Below are positions 27,141 through 35,062 of a stretch of DNA of 64,000 nucleotides, piece by piece. Each line of letters opens with the position of its first letter. Within the stretch, counting starts at the first letter, position 1. A model generated the notes under the pieces. It was not told the origin of the DNA. It searched no databases and saw only the letters and a list, made by a program, of their open reading frames with translations. The DNA comes from Gemmatimonadota bacterium (GTDB lineage: Bacteria > Gemmatimonadota > Gemmatimonadetes > Longimicrobiales > Gaopeijiaceae), in the NCBI GenBank assembly GCA_022822325.1, contig JAJEBW010000014.1, positions 1 through 64,000 on the forward strand, read 5' to 3'. A program made the translations under genes and the position numbers.

Positions 27141-29339
27141 ATGGCGGGCCACACCGATGACGGGCGGGTGCCGATGAATGCGGATCCCGATGAATCGATG
27201 GCGCGGGCGAGCGGAGGCCAAACCGTGGAACCCATTGGGAAGCGGCCGCCGGAGATCTCCTTCGGTGGCCGCGTCCTCTTCCTTGTGGACGACGCCGAGC
27301 TCATGCGGCGGCAGTTGCACGAGGGCCTGGAGCTGGAGCCGACCGCCGAGCTGAAGGCCCGGCTCCGCGACCAGATCAGCACCGACGAGATCACCCCGGC
27401 CTACATCTGTTTCTTCTACGACGAGACGCTGGGCGAATTTCCCTATCTGGGGCTGCGGACGGCGGATGGCGAGGGCGGCGACGAGGCACCGGTCGGGCGC
27501 GGCAGCGTGAAGGCGGGCGGCTTCGTCTGTTCGGTGGCCGGCAAGCGGCGCGGCAAGGGATCGAGCCGCGAGCAGAGCCCCTACGCCGAGCTGATGGCCG
27601 GCATCCGGGTCGTCGTGAGCGAGAGCATCGAGCGGATCTACAACGAGAACTGCCAGAATCTGGGGATTCTCACCACAACCGACTTCGGGCTGATCGAGCG
27701 GATCCGGTCGGGCGAACCGATTGCGCTGAGCGAATTCACCGCCGGAAGCGACGAGATCGCGCGGCAGATCATCGAATACGGCGGCCTCTTCGAATTCAAC
27801 CAGGCGCGGTTGCAGGGCGAGGTCGCCTTGCCGCCGCCCAGGGCGCTGGCCGCAGCGAATGCCGCAGGCGAGGCAGCGGCGCCGCCTTCCGACGGGGCGA
27901 GGGGGAAGCCGGAAGGGGATGGTCGCGCTTCCTCCTCCAAACCAATGACCCTCGGCGAAAAGATCTTCGCGCGGAAGTGGGTCGTGGACGCGGCCGAAGA
28001 ACGGGTGGGAGTGGACTGGACCGAACCCGGCGAGGCGGGATTTTTCCGCGCCGACATTCGCTTTTCGCACGAATACGTGACGCCGATGGCGGCGATCTTC
28101 TTCGAGCGGAAGCTGGGGTCGGAAGCGCGGGTGCTCGATGCGGATTCGATCCTGTTTTTTCGCGACCACCTGACCTTTCTGCACAAGGTCATGAGCCAGG
28201 AGCGGATCGAGCAGGGGTTGCTGGAGGTCGCGAACCAGCTCGAGGTCAAGCAGCGGGAGTTTTCGGAGCGGCAGGGGATCCGGCTCTACGGCGAGCAGAA
28301 GGGCCATGTGATGGGTTCGGAGGCGATCTGCCACTCCAAGATCCTGGAGGACTACGCCGAACCGGGAATGCTGATCATCGGGACCGATTCGCACACGCCG
28401 CACGCGGGCGCGGTCGGGGCGCTGGCCTTCGGGGTGGGCACGACGGCGATCTTCAACTCGTGGATCACGAAGGATGTGCGCGCGCGGATTCCGCCCTCCT
28501 TCAGGGTGCATGTGACCGGCGAGCTGCCCGCGAATGTGACCGCCAAGGATCTGATGCTGGAGATTCTGCGCCATCCCTATGTGCGCGACGGGCACGCGAT
28601 CGGACAGATTGTGGAATATGCGGGGCCGGTTGTGGAGGGGCTGTCGGTGGACGAGAGGGCGACGATGACCAACATGGCGGCCGAGGTGGGCGCCTTCACC
28701 GGTCTGGTCGCGGCCGACGAGAAGACCGTGGAGTTCCTGGTCTCGGAGCGCGGGATGGAGGAGGCGCGGGCGCGGGCGCTTGTTCGAGGCGTGCAGAGCG
28801 ACCCCGGCGCGGAGTATCTGACGGTGATCGAGATCGACGCCTCTCGGCTGCGGCCGATGGTGGCGCTGCCGGGCGATCCGGGGAATGGACTCCATATCGA
28901 CGAGCTGGCCGGGCCGGTGCCGATCGAGATCGCCTACGCGGGATCGTGCACGGCGGGCAAGAAGGAAGACATGGACATGTACGCCCGGGTCTTTCGCGAG
29001 GCGCGGGACCGCTGGGGGCGCGGGGTTCATCCCGGCGTGAAGTGCTATATCCAGTGCGGCTCGACCGAGGTGAGGGAATACGCGCGCGAGCGGGGCTACC
29101 TGGATCTCTTCGCCGAGATCGGGGCCGAGTTCATCGAGCCGGGATGCGGGGCGTGCATCGCCGCCGGGCCGGGGATCACGCGGTCGCCGGATGAGGTCTC
29201 GGTGTCGTCGCAGAACCGCAACTTTCCGGGGCGGTCGGGGCCGGGACAGCTCTACCTGGTGTCGCCCTACTCGGTGGCCGCGTCGGCGGTGGCGGGAAGG
29301 GTGGCGGGGTGGGGGGCGGGGGACTGGCTGGGGAGGTAG
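27141..29339 (+). CDS. Aconitase/isopropylmalate-isomerase family protein with N-terminal swivel domain
   Basis: 732-residue hydro-lyase with an inverted domain order. Residues about 40-215 are a swivel (LeuD-like) domain: DQISTDEITPAYI (about 77-89) and GKGSSREQSPYAEL (about 137-150). A low-complexity Ala/Gly linker (about 230-270) leads to a LeuC-like catalytic half: GTDSHTPHAGAVGAL (about 413), AGSCTAGKKEDMDMYARV (first cluster Cys about 602) and EPGCGACIAAGPGI (Cys about 667 and 670). All three 4Fe-4S cysteines are present. In bacterial aconitase the swivel is C-terminal, and in LeuCD it is a separate protein. Substrate is not assignable; no leuA or leuB is nearby. ATG 27174 is an alternative start. 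Confidence 0.88.
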   Translation: MAGHTDDGRVPMNADPDESMARASGGQTVEPIGKRPPEISFGGRVLFLVDDAELMRRQLHEGLELEPTAELKARLRDQISTDEITPAYICFFYDETLGEFPYLGLRTADGEGGDEAPVGRGSVKAGGFVCSVAGKRRGKGSSREQSPYAELMAGIRVVVSESIERIYNENCQNLGILTTTDFGLIERIRSGEPIALSEFTAGSDEIARQIIEYGGLFEFNQARLQGEVALPPPRALAAANAAGEAAAPPSDGARGKPEGDGRASSSKPMTLGEKIFARKWVVDAAEERVGVDWTEPGEAGFFRADIRFSHEYVTPMAAIFFERKLGSEARVLDADSILFFRDHLTFLHKVMSQERIEQGLLEVANQLEVKQREFSERQGIRLYGEQKGHVMGSEAICHSKILEDYAEPGMLIIGTDSHTPHAGAVGALAFGVGTTAIFNSWITKDVRARIPPSFRVHVTGELPANVTAKDLMLEILRHPYVRDGHAIGQIVEYAGPVVEGLSVDERATMTNMAAEVGAFTGLVAADEKTVEFLVSERGMEEARARALVRGVQSDPGAEYLTVIEIDASRLRPMVALPGDPGNGLHIDELAGPVPIEIAYAGSCTAGKKEDMDMYARVFREARDRWGRGVHPGVKCYIQCGSTEVREYARERGYLDLFAEIGAEFIEPGCGACIAAGPGITRSPDEVSVSSQNRNFPGRSGPGQLYLVSPYSVAASAVAGRVAGWGAGDWLGR

Positions 29340-29630
29340 GGGGTGGCGGGTGGGACGTCGGCGTCGGCCAGAAAACAGGTCACGCCAGCCGCGTAGACCC
29401 TGACTTCGGCGAGGTCAGATGTCAGGTGACTACCGTACTACAACAGCTTCCGGCCTGCCCCGCCTGGGTCACCCCATTTTCGTTGGATCGCCTGCCGAAT
29501 GACAACCCGGATTCCCTTGAGGCAACTCGCGGGCTCGCTCCCTCTGGCGCTCATGCTGGGCCACAGGGGTAGCACAGCACCCATCTCCGGCCCCTGCCGG
29601 GGATGTTCTAACACGTTGGTCCGTTAGACG
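29340..29630. other. Intergenic region between convergent genes
   Basis: About 290 bp with no convincing gene. A small hairpin (TCTAAC at 29607-29612 pairing with GTTAGA at 29623-29628) lies just past the 3' end of the PIN gene and could be a weak terminator; there is no T-run. Another G/C palindrome (CCGGCCCCTGCCGGGG) sits at 29588-29602. Composition is normal for the window. Confidence 0.3.
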
Positions 29631-30170
29631 TCACGACGCGTCTCCCGGTCGATGATCGCCGGTCGACTGTCCAGCCAGAGACTGGATCCGTTTGGAGATT
29701 TCGCGCCGAGGGAGGAAGACCGTGCCGTCGTCCCGCCAAGCCCGAAGGGCCTTGGTCAGCAGGGATGTGGGGCAGGCTCCGGCGGCAGCCAACTCGTCGA
29801 TGACCCAAAGGACACCGTGTACCCGGACCCTGTTCTCGGTGGCGACTCTTCGGAGCAGGGCGTCGCCCGTCAGCAGGATCCCATGAAGGGCACGTGCGGC
29901 AACCAGACAGAGGCAGTCATTCGCGGACAGTGCGCGGTGACGCTCCCTGAGTGCCATGGCTTGCGCGACTTCGTCCGGCGTCAGGTCATGGGTGATCAAG
30001 CCATGATCGTCGAGGTGCCGCCATTCCTGGTCGGTAAAGTCGCGGACTTCCAACACACGCACGGGAAGTGGGATCAGCAGTCGGTACGGCAGGCTGCAAA
30101 CGGCTTCCAGTAACCCTCCCTTGCGGAGGTCGATCAGGCAGGAAGCGTCGTTGACGACGACACGTCTCAC
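29631..30170 (-). CDS. PIN-domain-like protein, putative toxin of an Xre/ImmA-linked pair
   Basis: 179-residue PIN-like nuclease candidate. It starts VVVNDASCLIDLRKGGLLEA, with the first acidic residue in NDASCLIDL. A second acidic cluster is in ALSANDCLCLVAARALHGIL, and a third in LLTGDALLRRVATENRVRVHG; these positions match PIN active-site acids. GTG 30170 overlaps the stop of the upstream Xre-ImmA gene (GTGA). Such coupled pairs are usually toxin-antitoxin modules in which the PIN protein cleaves RNA. Activity is inferred from domain and context. Confidence 0.75.
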   Translation of the reverse strand: MRRVVVNDASCLIDLRKGGLLEAVCSLPYRLLIPLPVRVLEVRDFTDQEWRHLDDHGLITHDLTPDEVAQAMALRERHRALSANDCLCLVAARALHGILLTGDALLRRVATENRVRVHGVLWVIDELAAAGACPTSLLTKALRAWRDDGTVFLPRREISKRIQSLAGQSTGDHRPGDAS

Positions 30171-31246
30171 TGGAAGGCCGGACCGGTGATCTGCCGCTCG
30201 ACCTCGTCGAGAGTCTTGTGGAGAAGCGCGGCCGCCCGGACCGGCGAGATCAGCTCTTCGCCGATCGCATGCCAGACGAGGCGCTCGAAACGCTGGGGCT
30301 TCTCGAACGCCGCGAATCCCTGGGTGCCGCTGATGGGTTCTGGTTCCGCCTTGCGCCACGACCGGGCGTAGGTTCTCCACGCACGTTGAACCGCAGCGGA
30401 AGACAGAACGCCGACCTGGCCGAGGCGATACAGCATGGCCGCCGCCGATACGCCGTACATGTGCTTGAGCCGAATGAACTCGTAGTAGGTGATGCGGCGT
30501 CGTCCTGACCCGGTTTCCTCCAGGAGGTGCCGACGCGGCACCAGGAAAGCGCCTGCGAAACGGTTCATGGCCGCTTCCAGCTTGATGGCCGGGTTGCCCG
30601 TGGAGCGGATGATCCTGTGCGCGAGTTCGTGGGCCAGGGTGAAGCGTTTTCGTTCGACGGTCGCCCGACGCGATATGAGGATGGCTTCGGCCACCGGCTT
30701 GCCGTCCCGCAGGACGCGGCAGGCCAACCCGCTAATCCGCTCGGGGAGATCGTCTTCGATCACCTTGATGCCCTTTTCTTCGAGGAGGGCGCACAGACTG
30801 GGCACTGGATCCAAGCCGAGGTGCCACGCATTGCGGAGCTCGTCGGCCCGGGTGTCGATCTCTTCCACCGTTGCGACACTGTCGTACCGAAGGCTCTCGA
30901 ACCGGTCGCCCGCAGGCGGAATGCCGATGATCTCCTCGATGGCGAGATATCGCTCGAGATTATCGATCAGCGAGGCTTCAGCGGTCGCCCGGTCCCGCGC
31001 GCGGGTTCTGGAATGCTTCCGGAATTCGAGTCCGTCGATGGCGTCGACCTGCGCGCTCATGAGGAAGTCGAGCGAAACGTCGAGCGCCTGGGCGAGCCCG
31101 ACCAGGACCGCCGAAGAGGGCATCATCTTGCCCGCCTCGTACTTGCTGATGGCCTGCGCGGTGATCTTCGGATCCATCCGTTCGGCCAACAGCCGCATGG
31201 AAAGGCCAGCTCGCTTGCGGGCGAGCCGAAGTCGTCTTCCGAACAT
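30167..31246 (-). CDS. Xre-family HTH / ImmA-IrrE metallopeptidase fusion
   Basis: 359-residue protein. Residues 3-62 are a Cro/C1 helix-turn-helix (RLRLARKRAGLSMRLLAERM, ITAQAISKYEAGKMMPSS). Residues about 150-260 are an ImmA/IrrE (COG2856) domain with the zinc motif FTLAHELAHRIIRS and a downstream Glu in EAAMNRFAGAFLVPRR. The C-terminal 100 residues are helical. This architecture is commonly the antitoxin/regulator partner of short toxins. GAGGA precedes ATG 31246. Probable autorepressor acting on the AT-rich region 31276-31325. Confidence 0.9.
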   Translation of the reverse strand: MFGRRLRLARKRAGLSMRLLAERMDPKITAQAISKYEAGKMMPSSAVLVGLAQALDVSLDFLMSAQVDAIDGLEFRKHSRTRARDRATAEASLIDNLERYLAIEEIIGIPPAGDRFESLRYDSVATVEEIDTRADELRNAWHLGLDPVPSLCALLEEKGIKVIEDDLPERISGLACRVLRDGKPVAEAILISRRATVERKRFTLAHELAHRIIRSTGNPAIKLEAAMNRFAGAFLVPRRHLLEETGSGRRRITYYEFIRLKHMYGVSAAAMLYRLGQVGVLSSAAVQRAWRTYARSWRKAEPEPISGTQGFAAFEKPQRFERLVWHAIGEELISPVRAAALLHKTLDEVERQITGPAFQ

Positions 31247-31275
31247 GCCGTCCTCACAGTGCGTTCAGGGGGAGG

Positions 31276-31325
31276 TTGACAGAGTAACGCAATATCGCGA
31301 GAATATCAACTTGGGGTTGCGATAT
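31276..31325. promoter_or_regulatory. Divergent promoter/operator candidate between the Xre gene and a membrane-protein gene
   Basis: Local AT-rich patch with TTGACA at 31276-31281 and GAGAAT near 31299-31304 (17-base spacing), reading toward the plus-strand membrane protein. An inverted repeat ATATCGC (31292-31298) and GCGATAT (31319-31325) overlaps the -10 position. A repressor site for the adjacent Xre protein is a reasonable guess; there is no experimental basis. Confidence 0.4.
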
Positions 31326-31382
31326 GCCCGGTCCAGTACCGCCCGGTCAAGATGGCCGCGAATCGAAGGAAGGAGGCTTGAC

Positions 31383-32189
31383 GTGAACGGCGAAACGAAA
31401 CTCATGCTCATCCTGATCACGGTGTTCTTGATCGGAGGCGTGGCATCGCTCTGGCTGGGCCAGCCGCCCATCATAACCGCTCTCAGCGGCGGTGTGGTGA
31501 TCACGGCCATTCTCTACCGGTTTCTCGGAGGCGTCGAGGGCAGCACCTTTACGGTGGCGACGTTCAAGACGACCGGGAGCGCCGCGGTGCTCTGTGTTGC
31601 GGTGTGGTTCATGAACGAGCAACTCGTGGCGTTCAATTCCAGGATCCAACCCGAGCCAGCCAACTGGGTGGCTGTAGACAGAACCGGCGCTCCGGTCGAT
31701 ATCCGAATCGGCCAGGATTCGCTCGTTTCCGACCCGTCCGTGCTCGCAGATGCAGTTTGGAGTGTGACAAGCGAGACGGGAACGCTCCGCGTTGCAGCGG
31801 GAGACAAGACGCTCGCGAGGATTGATCCAGCTTCGCTCGATTCGGTCGGCTTGTTCAACCAAGTGGGGATGCCGAGCAATCGGGCCATCCAGTTCACCGA
31901 GGAGCTCGTTGTGGGAATGGAGGACGATCTGTTTCCACCGTACCCATTCCGAATCCGCGCCACCGGCTTTCGGGACGAATACAATGGCTATTCGATCCTG
32001 AGCCGGGATGGTGGTTCGGTCGTCGACGAAGATGCCCTCGTCACGAGGAACTTCAAAGTCTTCGCGTACGACGGCGATTTCTTTGCTGTCTTCGTGGCCA
32101 GGGCCGTCCATAACGATCCCGGGGAGGAACCTTGGGCGGTCTTCGGGTTCGCGCAGCTCGAGCTCAGCGTGGGCGGCCCACTGGAATGA
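31383..32189 (+). CDS. Hypothetical membrane-anchored protein
   Basis: 268-residue protein from GTG 31383, preceded by GGAGG at 7 bases. Two or three hydrophobic segments lie at the N-terminus (LMLILITVFLIGGVASLWLG, ITALSGGVVITAILYRFLGG, SAAVLCVAVWFMNE), followed by a soluble 170-residue domain with beta-like segments (FPPYPFRIRATGFRDEYNGY, FKVFAYDGDFFAVFVARAV). Not recognised. It is transcribed divergently from the Xre-ImmA gene and could belong to the same defence or TA locus, but nothing in the sequence proves this. Confidence 0.7.
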   Translation: MNGETKLMLILITVFLIGGVASLWLGQPPIITALSGGVVITAILYRFLGGVEGSTFTVATFKTTGSAAVLCVAVWFMNEQLVAFNSRIQPEPANWVAVDRTGAPVDIRIGQDSLVSDPSVLADAVWSVTSETGTLRVAAGDKTLARIDPASLDSVGLFNQVGMPSNRAIQFTEELVVGMEDDLFPPYPFRIRATGFRDEYNGYSILSRDGGSVVDEDALVTRNFKVFAYDGDFFAVFVARAVHNDPGEEPWAVFGFAQLELSVGGPLE

Positions 32190-32580
32190 CTCGGGCTACT
32201 GGCATGGGATCCGAAGCTGGCAACGCCCGGAACTCCTGAGCTGACGTGAACCGGTGAATCGGATGTCGACGGTCAGGACGTGGAGGATGCCGGCGAGCAC
32301 TACGGAGGGGAGGTGCACGCGGTTGCCATCGACCAGAGATCCTTGACCGGCTTCAGCGACCGGCAGCTTGACGACGGTTTCGAGCATGTCGCGGACGGTC
32401 TGCGGCACATCGCGGAAGGGCTGCCTTCCGAACAAGCCGCGTGGTTTCTGCGGTTCTTCGGTACACCGAGATACTTCAAGGGCGGCATGTACAACCTGCA
32501 TGTTGGCATGTACGATCTGCATGCAGAGTTCTGTTGCAGTCTGGTCGGCACGACGCTCGAAAGGGGAGAAGACGGCTGGT
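32190..32580. other. Unassigned stretch, possibly decayed coding sequence
   Basis: Roughly 390 bp between the membrane-protein gene and transposase debris. Open frames exist on both strands but none has a ribosome-binding site or a recognisable domain. A short imperfect tandem occurs at about 32486-32525 (GGCATGTACAACCTGCATGT versus GGCATGTACGATCTGCATGC). Interpreted as decayed sequence continuous with the mobile-element remnants to the right. Confidence 0.35.
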
Positions 32581-32790
32581 GGATTGTACAGGCCTCCGAT
32601 GCTTCGCACGCCTTCGCCGCCGCTCCCACAGGCCGTCCTCCTGCATCCAGCCCCGTAGCGTCTCCGCGCTCACACGCACGCCGAAGGTCCGCTCAGGTGC
32701 TCATCAAGCAGCGCAGGTCCGAAGTCCCGGGACAGCGGATTCGTCGCCACCGCCATCACCCGCTCCCAAACCTCGGCGGGCAGCGCCTGA
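32581..32790 (-). pseudogene. Fragment of an ISNCY (IS1202-like) family transposase
   Basis: Minus-strand frame from about 32790 reads AEVWERVMAVATNPLSRDFG and ALLDEHLSG, then shifts frame near 32675 to FGVRVSAETLRGWMQEDGLW followed by ERRRRRAKHRRPVQ. This order (FGPTLAxEKL, then RVSxETLRRWM...GLW, then an Arg-rich run) is typical of the N-terminal part of ISNCY transposases. The DDE catalytic region is missing, so it is a non-functional remnant. No terminal inverted repeats were recognised. Confidence 0.6.
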
Positions 32791-33048
32791 CCGGACTATC
32801 CCTCTTCCTGGGCGTGCCCGAATCTGGACTGGATCCCGGACAGCGCATCCGTCTCCGCAAACGGATCAAGGAGGATTCGCCACCGAACCACGATCCTGGT
32901 CGCCAGCCACGACCTCGGCGAGCTGCCCGTGATGAGCGACCGCGTTTCCCTGATCGACCGGGGGCACGGCCGCGTCGTGCAGCAACTGGACGACGGGTTC
33001 ACACGCAAGCGCCTGGAGAGGGCCCCCGGCAAACGCCGATTGGCATGA
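32772..33048 (+). pseudogene. Fragment of an ABC transporter ATPase
   Basis: Plus-strand remains of an ABC ATPase from the signature motif to the C-terminus. LGGQRLTGLSLFLGVPESGL followed by DPGQRIRLRKRIKE corresponds to signature, decayed Walker B and D-loop. After a frameshift near 32885 it continues TILVASHDLGELPVMSDRVS with an H-loop His, ending at a TGA (33046-33048). Walker A is absent. The end lies 3 bp from the tRNA-Val gene. Clearly inactive; the parental family is not identifiable. Confidence 0.55.
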
Positions 33049-33050
33049 AA

Positions 33051-33123
33051 TGGTCGCTGCTGGACTCGAACCAGCGACCCCTACGATGTGAGCGTAGTGC
33101 TCTACCGACTGAGCTAAGCGACC
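33051..33123 (-). tRNA. tRNA-Val (anticodon CAC)
   Basis: Cloverleaf read on the minus strand. The acceptor GGTCGCT pairs with AGCGACC, the D-arm is GCTCAGTCGGTAGAGC, and the anticodon stem-loop is CTACG CTCACAT CGTAG with anticodon CAC. The T-arm CTGG TTCGAGT CCAG is perfect. The discriminator is A, and CCA is not encoded. 73 nt. Confidence 0.95.
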
Positions 33124-33173
33124 TTTTCGGGCAGCGCCGCGCGGCCGGTGCGAGGGCCGGTCAGGCTGCCCAG

Positions 33174-33246
33174 TACCCCCACGGGGAATCGAACCCCGGT
33201 CTCCTGGCTGAGAACCAGGTATCCTAGTCCACTAGACGATGGGGGC
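33174..33246 (-). tRNA. tRNA-Glu (anticodon CTC)
   Basis: Minus-strand cloverleaf: acceptor GCCCCCA opposite TGGGGGT (G-U at the first pair), anticodon stem-loop CCTGG TTCTCAG CCAGG with anticodon CTC, T-arm CGGGG TTCGATT CCCCG. Discriminator A, no encoded CCA. Located 50 bp upstream (in its own orientation) of tRNA-Val, so the two are probably co-transcribed. Confidence 0.95.
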
Positions 33247-33315
33247 GTCCGTGCCCGCTTCCGGCTATGGTCATGCAGGACCGAAAACGAGGGACCGTGA
33301 AGCTACACCGATTTC

Positions 33316-34995
33316 GTGGACGATTCAAGTGGGGGAGCGAACCGTGAATGGAAGCCGGTCGTGACCGGGGGGCGGACCGTGAGCGCGAATCCCGAGGTTC
33401 TGATCCTGGGGGGTGGACCGGCGGGCGCCGCTGCGGCAAGGCTGCTGGCCAAGTGGGGCCACGAGGTGGTGGTCGTGGAGCGGGCGGCCGGGGGAGGCGG
33501 GAGGCAGTCCGCAGGGGGTGGCCGCAACGCCGAAGGGAAGCCGGGTTCGCCGGGGGAGCTGCGCGAAGGGGCGGCGGCCGGACAGTCGCTGGCGGAATCG
33601 TTGCCTCCGAGTACGCGCAAGGTGCTGGCCGCGACGGGATTGCTGGGGGTGGTGGAGGCGGGGGACTTCCTGCCGAACCGGGGGAACACCGCGCTCTGGG
33701 ATGGGGAGGGTCGCCGCGACGACTTCGCGCGGGGTGCAACCGGATTTCATGTGGAACGCTCCCGTTTCGATGCGCTGCTGCGGGGGGCGGCTGTGGGGGC
33801 GGGGGCGGGGGTGGTGCGGGGGATTGCCCGGTTGCCGCAACGGCCCCTGGACGACGACGGATGGCGCGTGGAGGTGGTGCGGGGGGAGGGGGATGTGCGG
33901 ACGATGAGGGCGCGCTGGGTGCTGGACTGCACCGGGAGGACGGGGGTGATCGCGCGTCGTTGCCGTCTGCTCGAGTCCGCCGCGCCGACGCTGGCGCTGG
34001 TGCGCCGCTACCGGTCCGAATCGGGCTGGGACAACGTCGAGTCCGCCCACGCCCTGGTGGAGAGCTTTTCCGGTGGATGGGCCTGGTCGGTTCCCACCTC
34101 GGAGCGCAAACGACACATCGCGCTCATGCTGGATCCATCGTTGACGACCCTCGGAGGCGACGGATCCGGTTCGGCCACGGACCTTGCGCGCGCCTTCGCC
34201 GCCGGGATCGCCGAGACCTCCCTCATGCGGTCGGTCGCCGAGGCGGCCGGTCCCCTCTCCGATCCCTGGGCCCTGACCGCTTCGATGTACAGCTCGTCGC
34301 GCTACGCGCTGGATGGCGCCCTCCTGGTCGGCGACGCGGCCTCCTTCATCGACCCGATGTCGTCCTTTGGGGTGAAGAAGGCGCTGGCTTCCGCCTGGCT
34401 GGCCGCCATCACCGTGCACACCGCGCTTCGCGACCCGGAGCGGATCACGCTCGCCACCGACTTCTACAATGAGCGCGAGGACCGGATCTACCGTTCGCTC
34501 AGGGGCGAGCTGGCGACTCAGGTCGAGGACAGCGCACACGCCACCGCCGACTTCTGGGAACGCCGCCGCCGCTGGCTCGCCGACGCCCCCGACACGGCAT
34601 CCGAGGCCAACGCGCCCGAAGGCCCCGACGCGGCCGCCCTGCGCGACGACCCCGAGGTGCGGTCCGCCTTCCACGCGCTGCGCCTCGGTTCGGGACGGTT
34701 GCGCCCGGCCACGCGCCGCACGGTGGAGATCCCCGCCGTGATCGGCAACCGCATCCGTCCGGTTCCGGCGCTGGCCACGCCCCGCTTCCCGCGCGGAGTG
34801 CGCTTCTTCCGCGACGTCGATCTCCTGCGCGTCGTGCATCTGGCCGCCGGAGCCCCCAATCCGGGCGCCCTCTACGAGAGCTACTCCGAGTGGGCGGCGC
34901 GCGAGGACCTGCCGCCGGTCGATCTCGCGAACTTCATCGGCGTGGCGGCGCTCCTGATCGCCGACGGGGTGCTGAAGCCGGGGGCAGACGGATGA
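33316..34995 (+). CDS. qhpG: FAD-dependent monooxygenase QhpG (CTQ biogenesis), halogenase-fold
   Basis: 559-residue flavoprotein. Dinucleotide motif VLILGGGPAGAAAARLLAKW (about residues 28-47), a LAESLPPSTRKVLAATGLLG segment, DCTGRTG, and the second FAD motif LLVGDAASFIDPMSSFGVKK (about 335-354). These place it with group-B monooxygenases and tryptophan-halogenase relatives such as LodB and QhpG. WAWSVP (about 255-260) resembles the halogenase WxWxIP signature. In Paracoccus, QhpG hydroxylates the gamma-subunit tryptophan that becomes CTQ. Assignment as QhpG rests mainly on its place next to the other qhp genes. The GTG start is uncertain; a GTG at 33379 is also plausible. Confidence 0.78.
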   Translation: MDDSSGGANREWKPVVTGGRTVSANPEVLILGGGPAGAAAARLLAKWGHEVVVVERAAGGGGRQSAGGGRNAEGKPGSPGELREGAAAGQSLAESLPPSTRKVLAATGLLGVVEAGDFLPNRGNTALWDGEGRRDDFARGATGFHVERSRFDALLRGAAVGAGAGVVRGIARLPQRPLDDDGWRVEVVRGEGDVRTMRARWVLDCTGRTGVIARRCRLLESAAPTLALVRRYRSESGWDNVESAHALVESFSGGWAWSVPTSERKRHIALMLDPSLTTLGGDGSGSATDLARAFAAGIAETSLMRSVAEAAGPLSDPWALTASMYSSSRYALDGALLVGDAASFIDPMSSFGVKKALASAWLAAITVHTALRDPERITLATDFYNEREDRIYRSLRGELATQVEDSAHATADFWERRRRWLADAPDTASEANAPEGPDAAALRDDPEVRSAFHALRLGSGRLRPATRRTVEIPAVIGNRIRPVPALATPRFPRGVRFFRDVDLLRVVHLAAGAPNPGALYESYSEWAAREDLPPVDLANFIGVAALLIADGVLKPGADG

Positions 34996-35062
34996 CTGGC
35001 TTCTCGTCTCGGTTTGCGGCGCTCGTCTCGGTTTGGAACTCACCGAAGAGGAGGAACGGTCC

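Noticed and set aside
27128-27180. Short repeat GGTGCCGATGAATG around the two possible starts of the aconitase-like gene
   Set aside because: Two copies only, explained by a local duplication; noted as a start-site ambiguity rather than a regulatory element.
23588-27394. Very long minus-strand frame across the BMP operon and NSS symporter
   Set aside because: Composition is Arg/Gly/Asp-rich shadow coding, and it overlaps several well-supported genes on both strands.
32280-33227. Plus-strand frame of about 315 residues before the tRNAs
   Set aside because: It runs through two tRNA genes and two pseudogenes and has no ribosome-binding site; only its ABC-like segment is meaningful.
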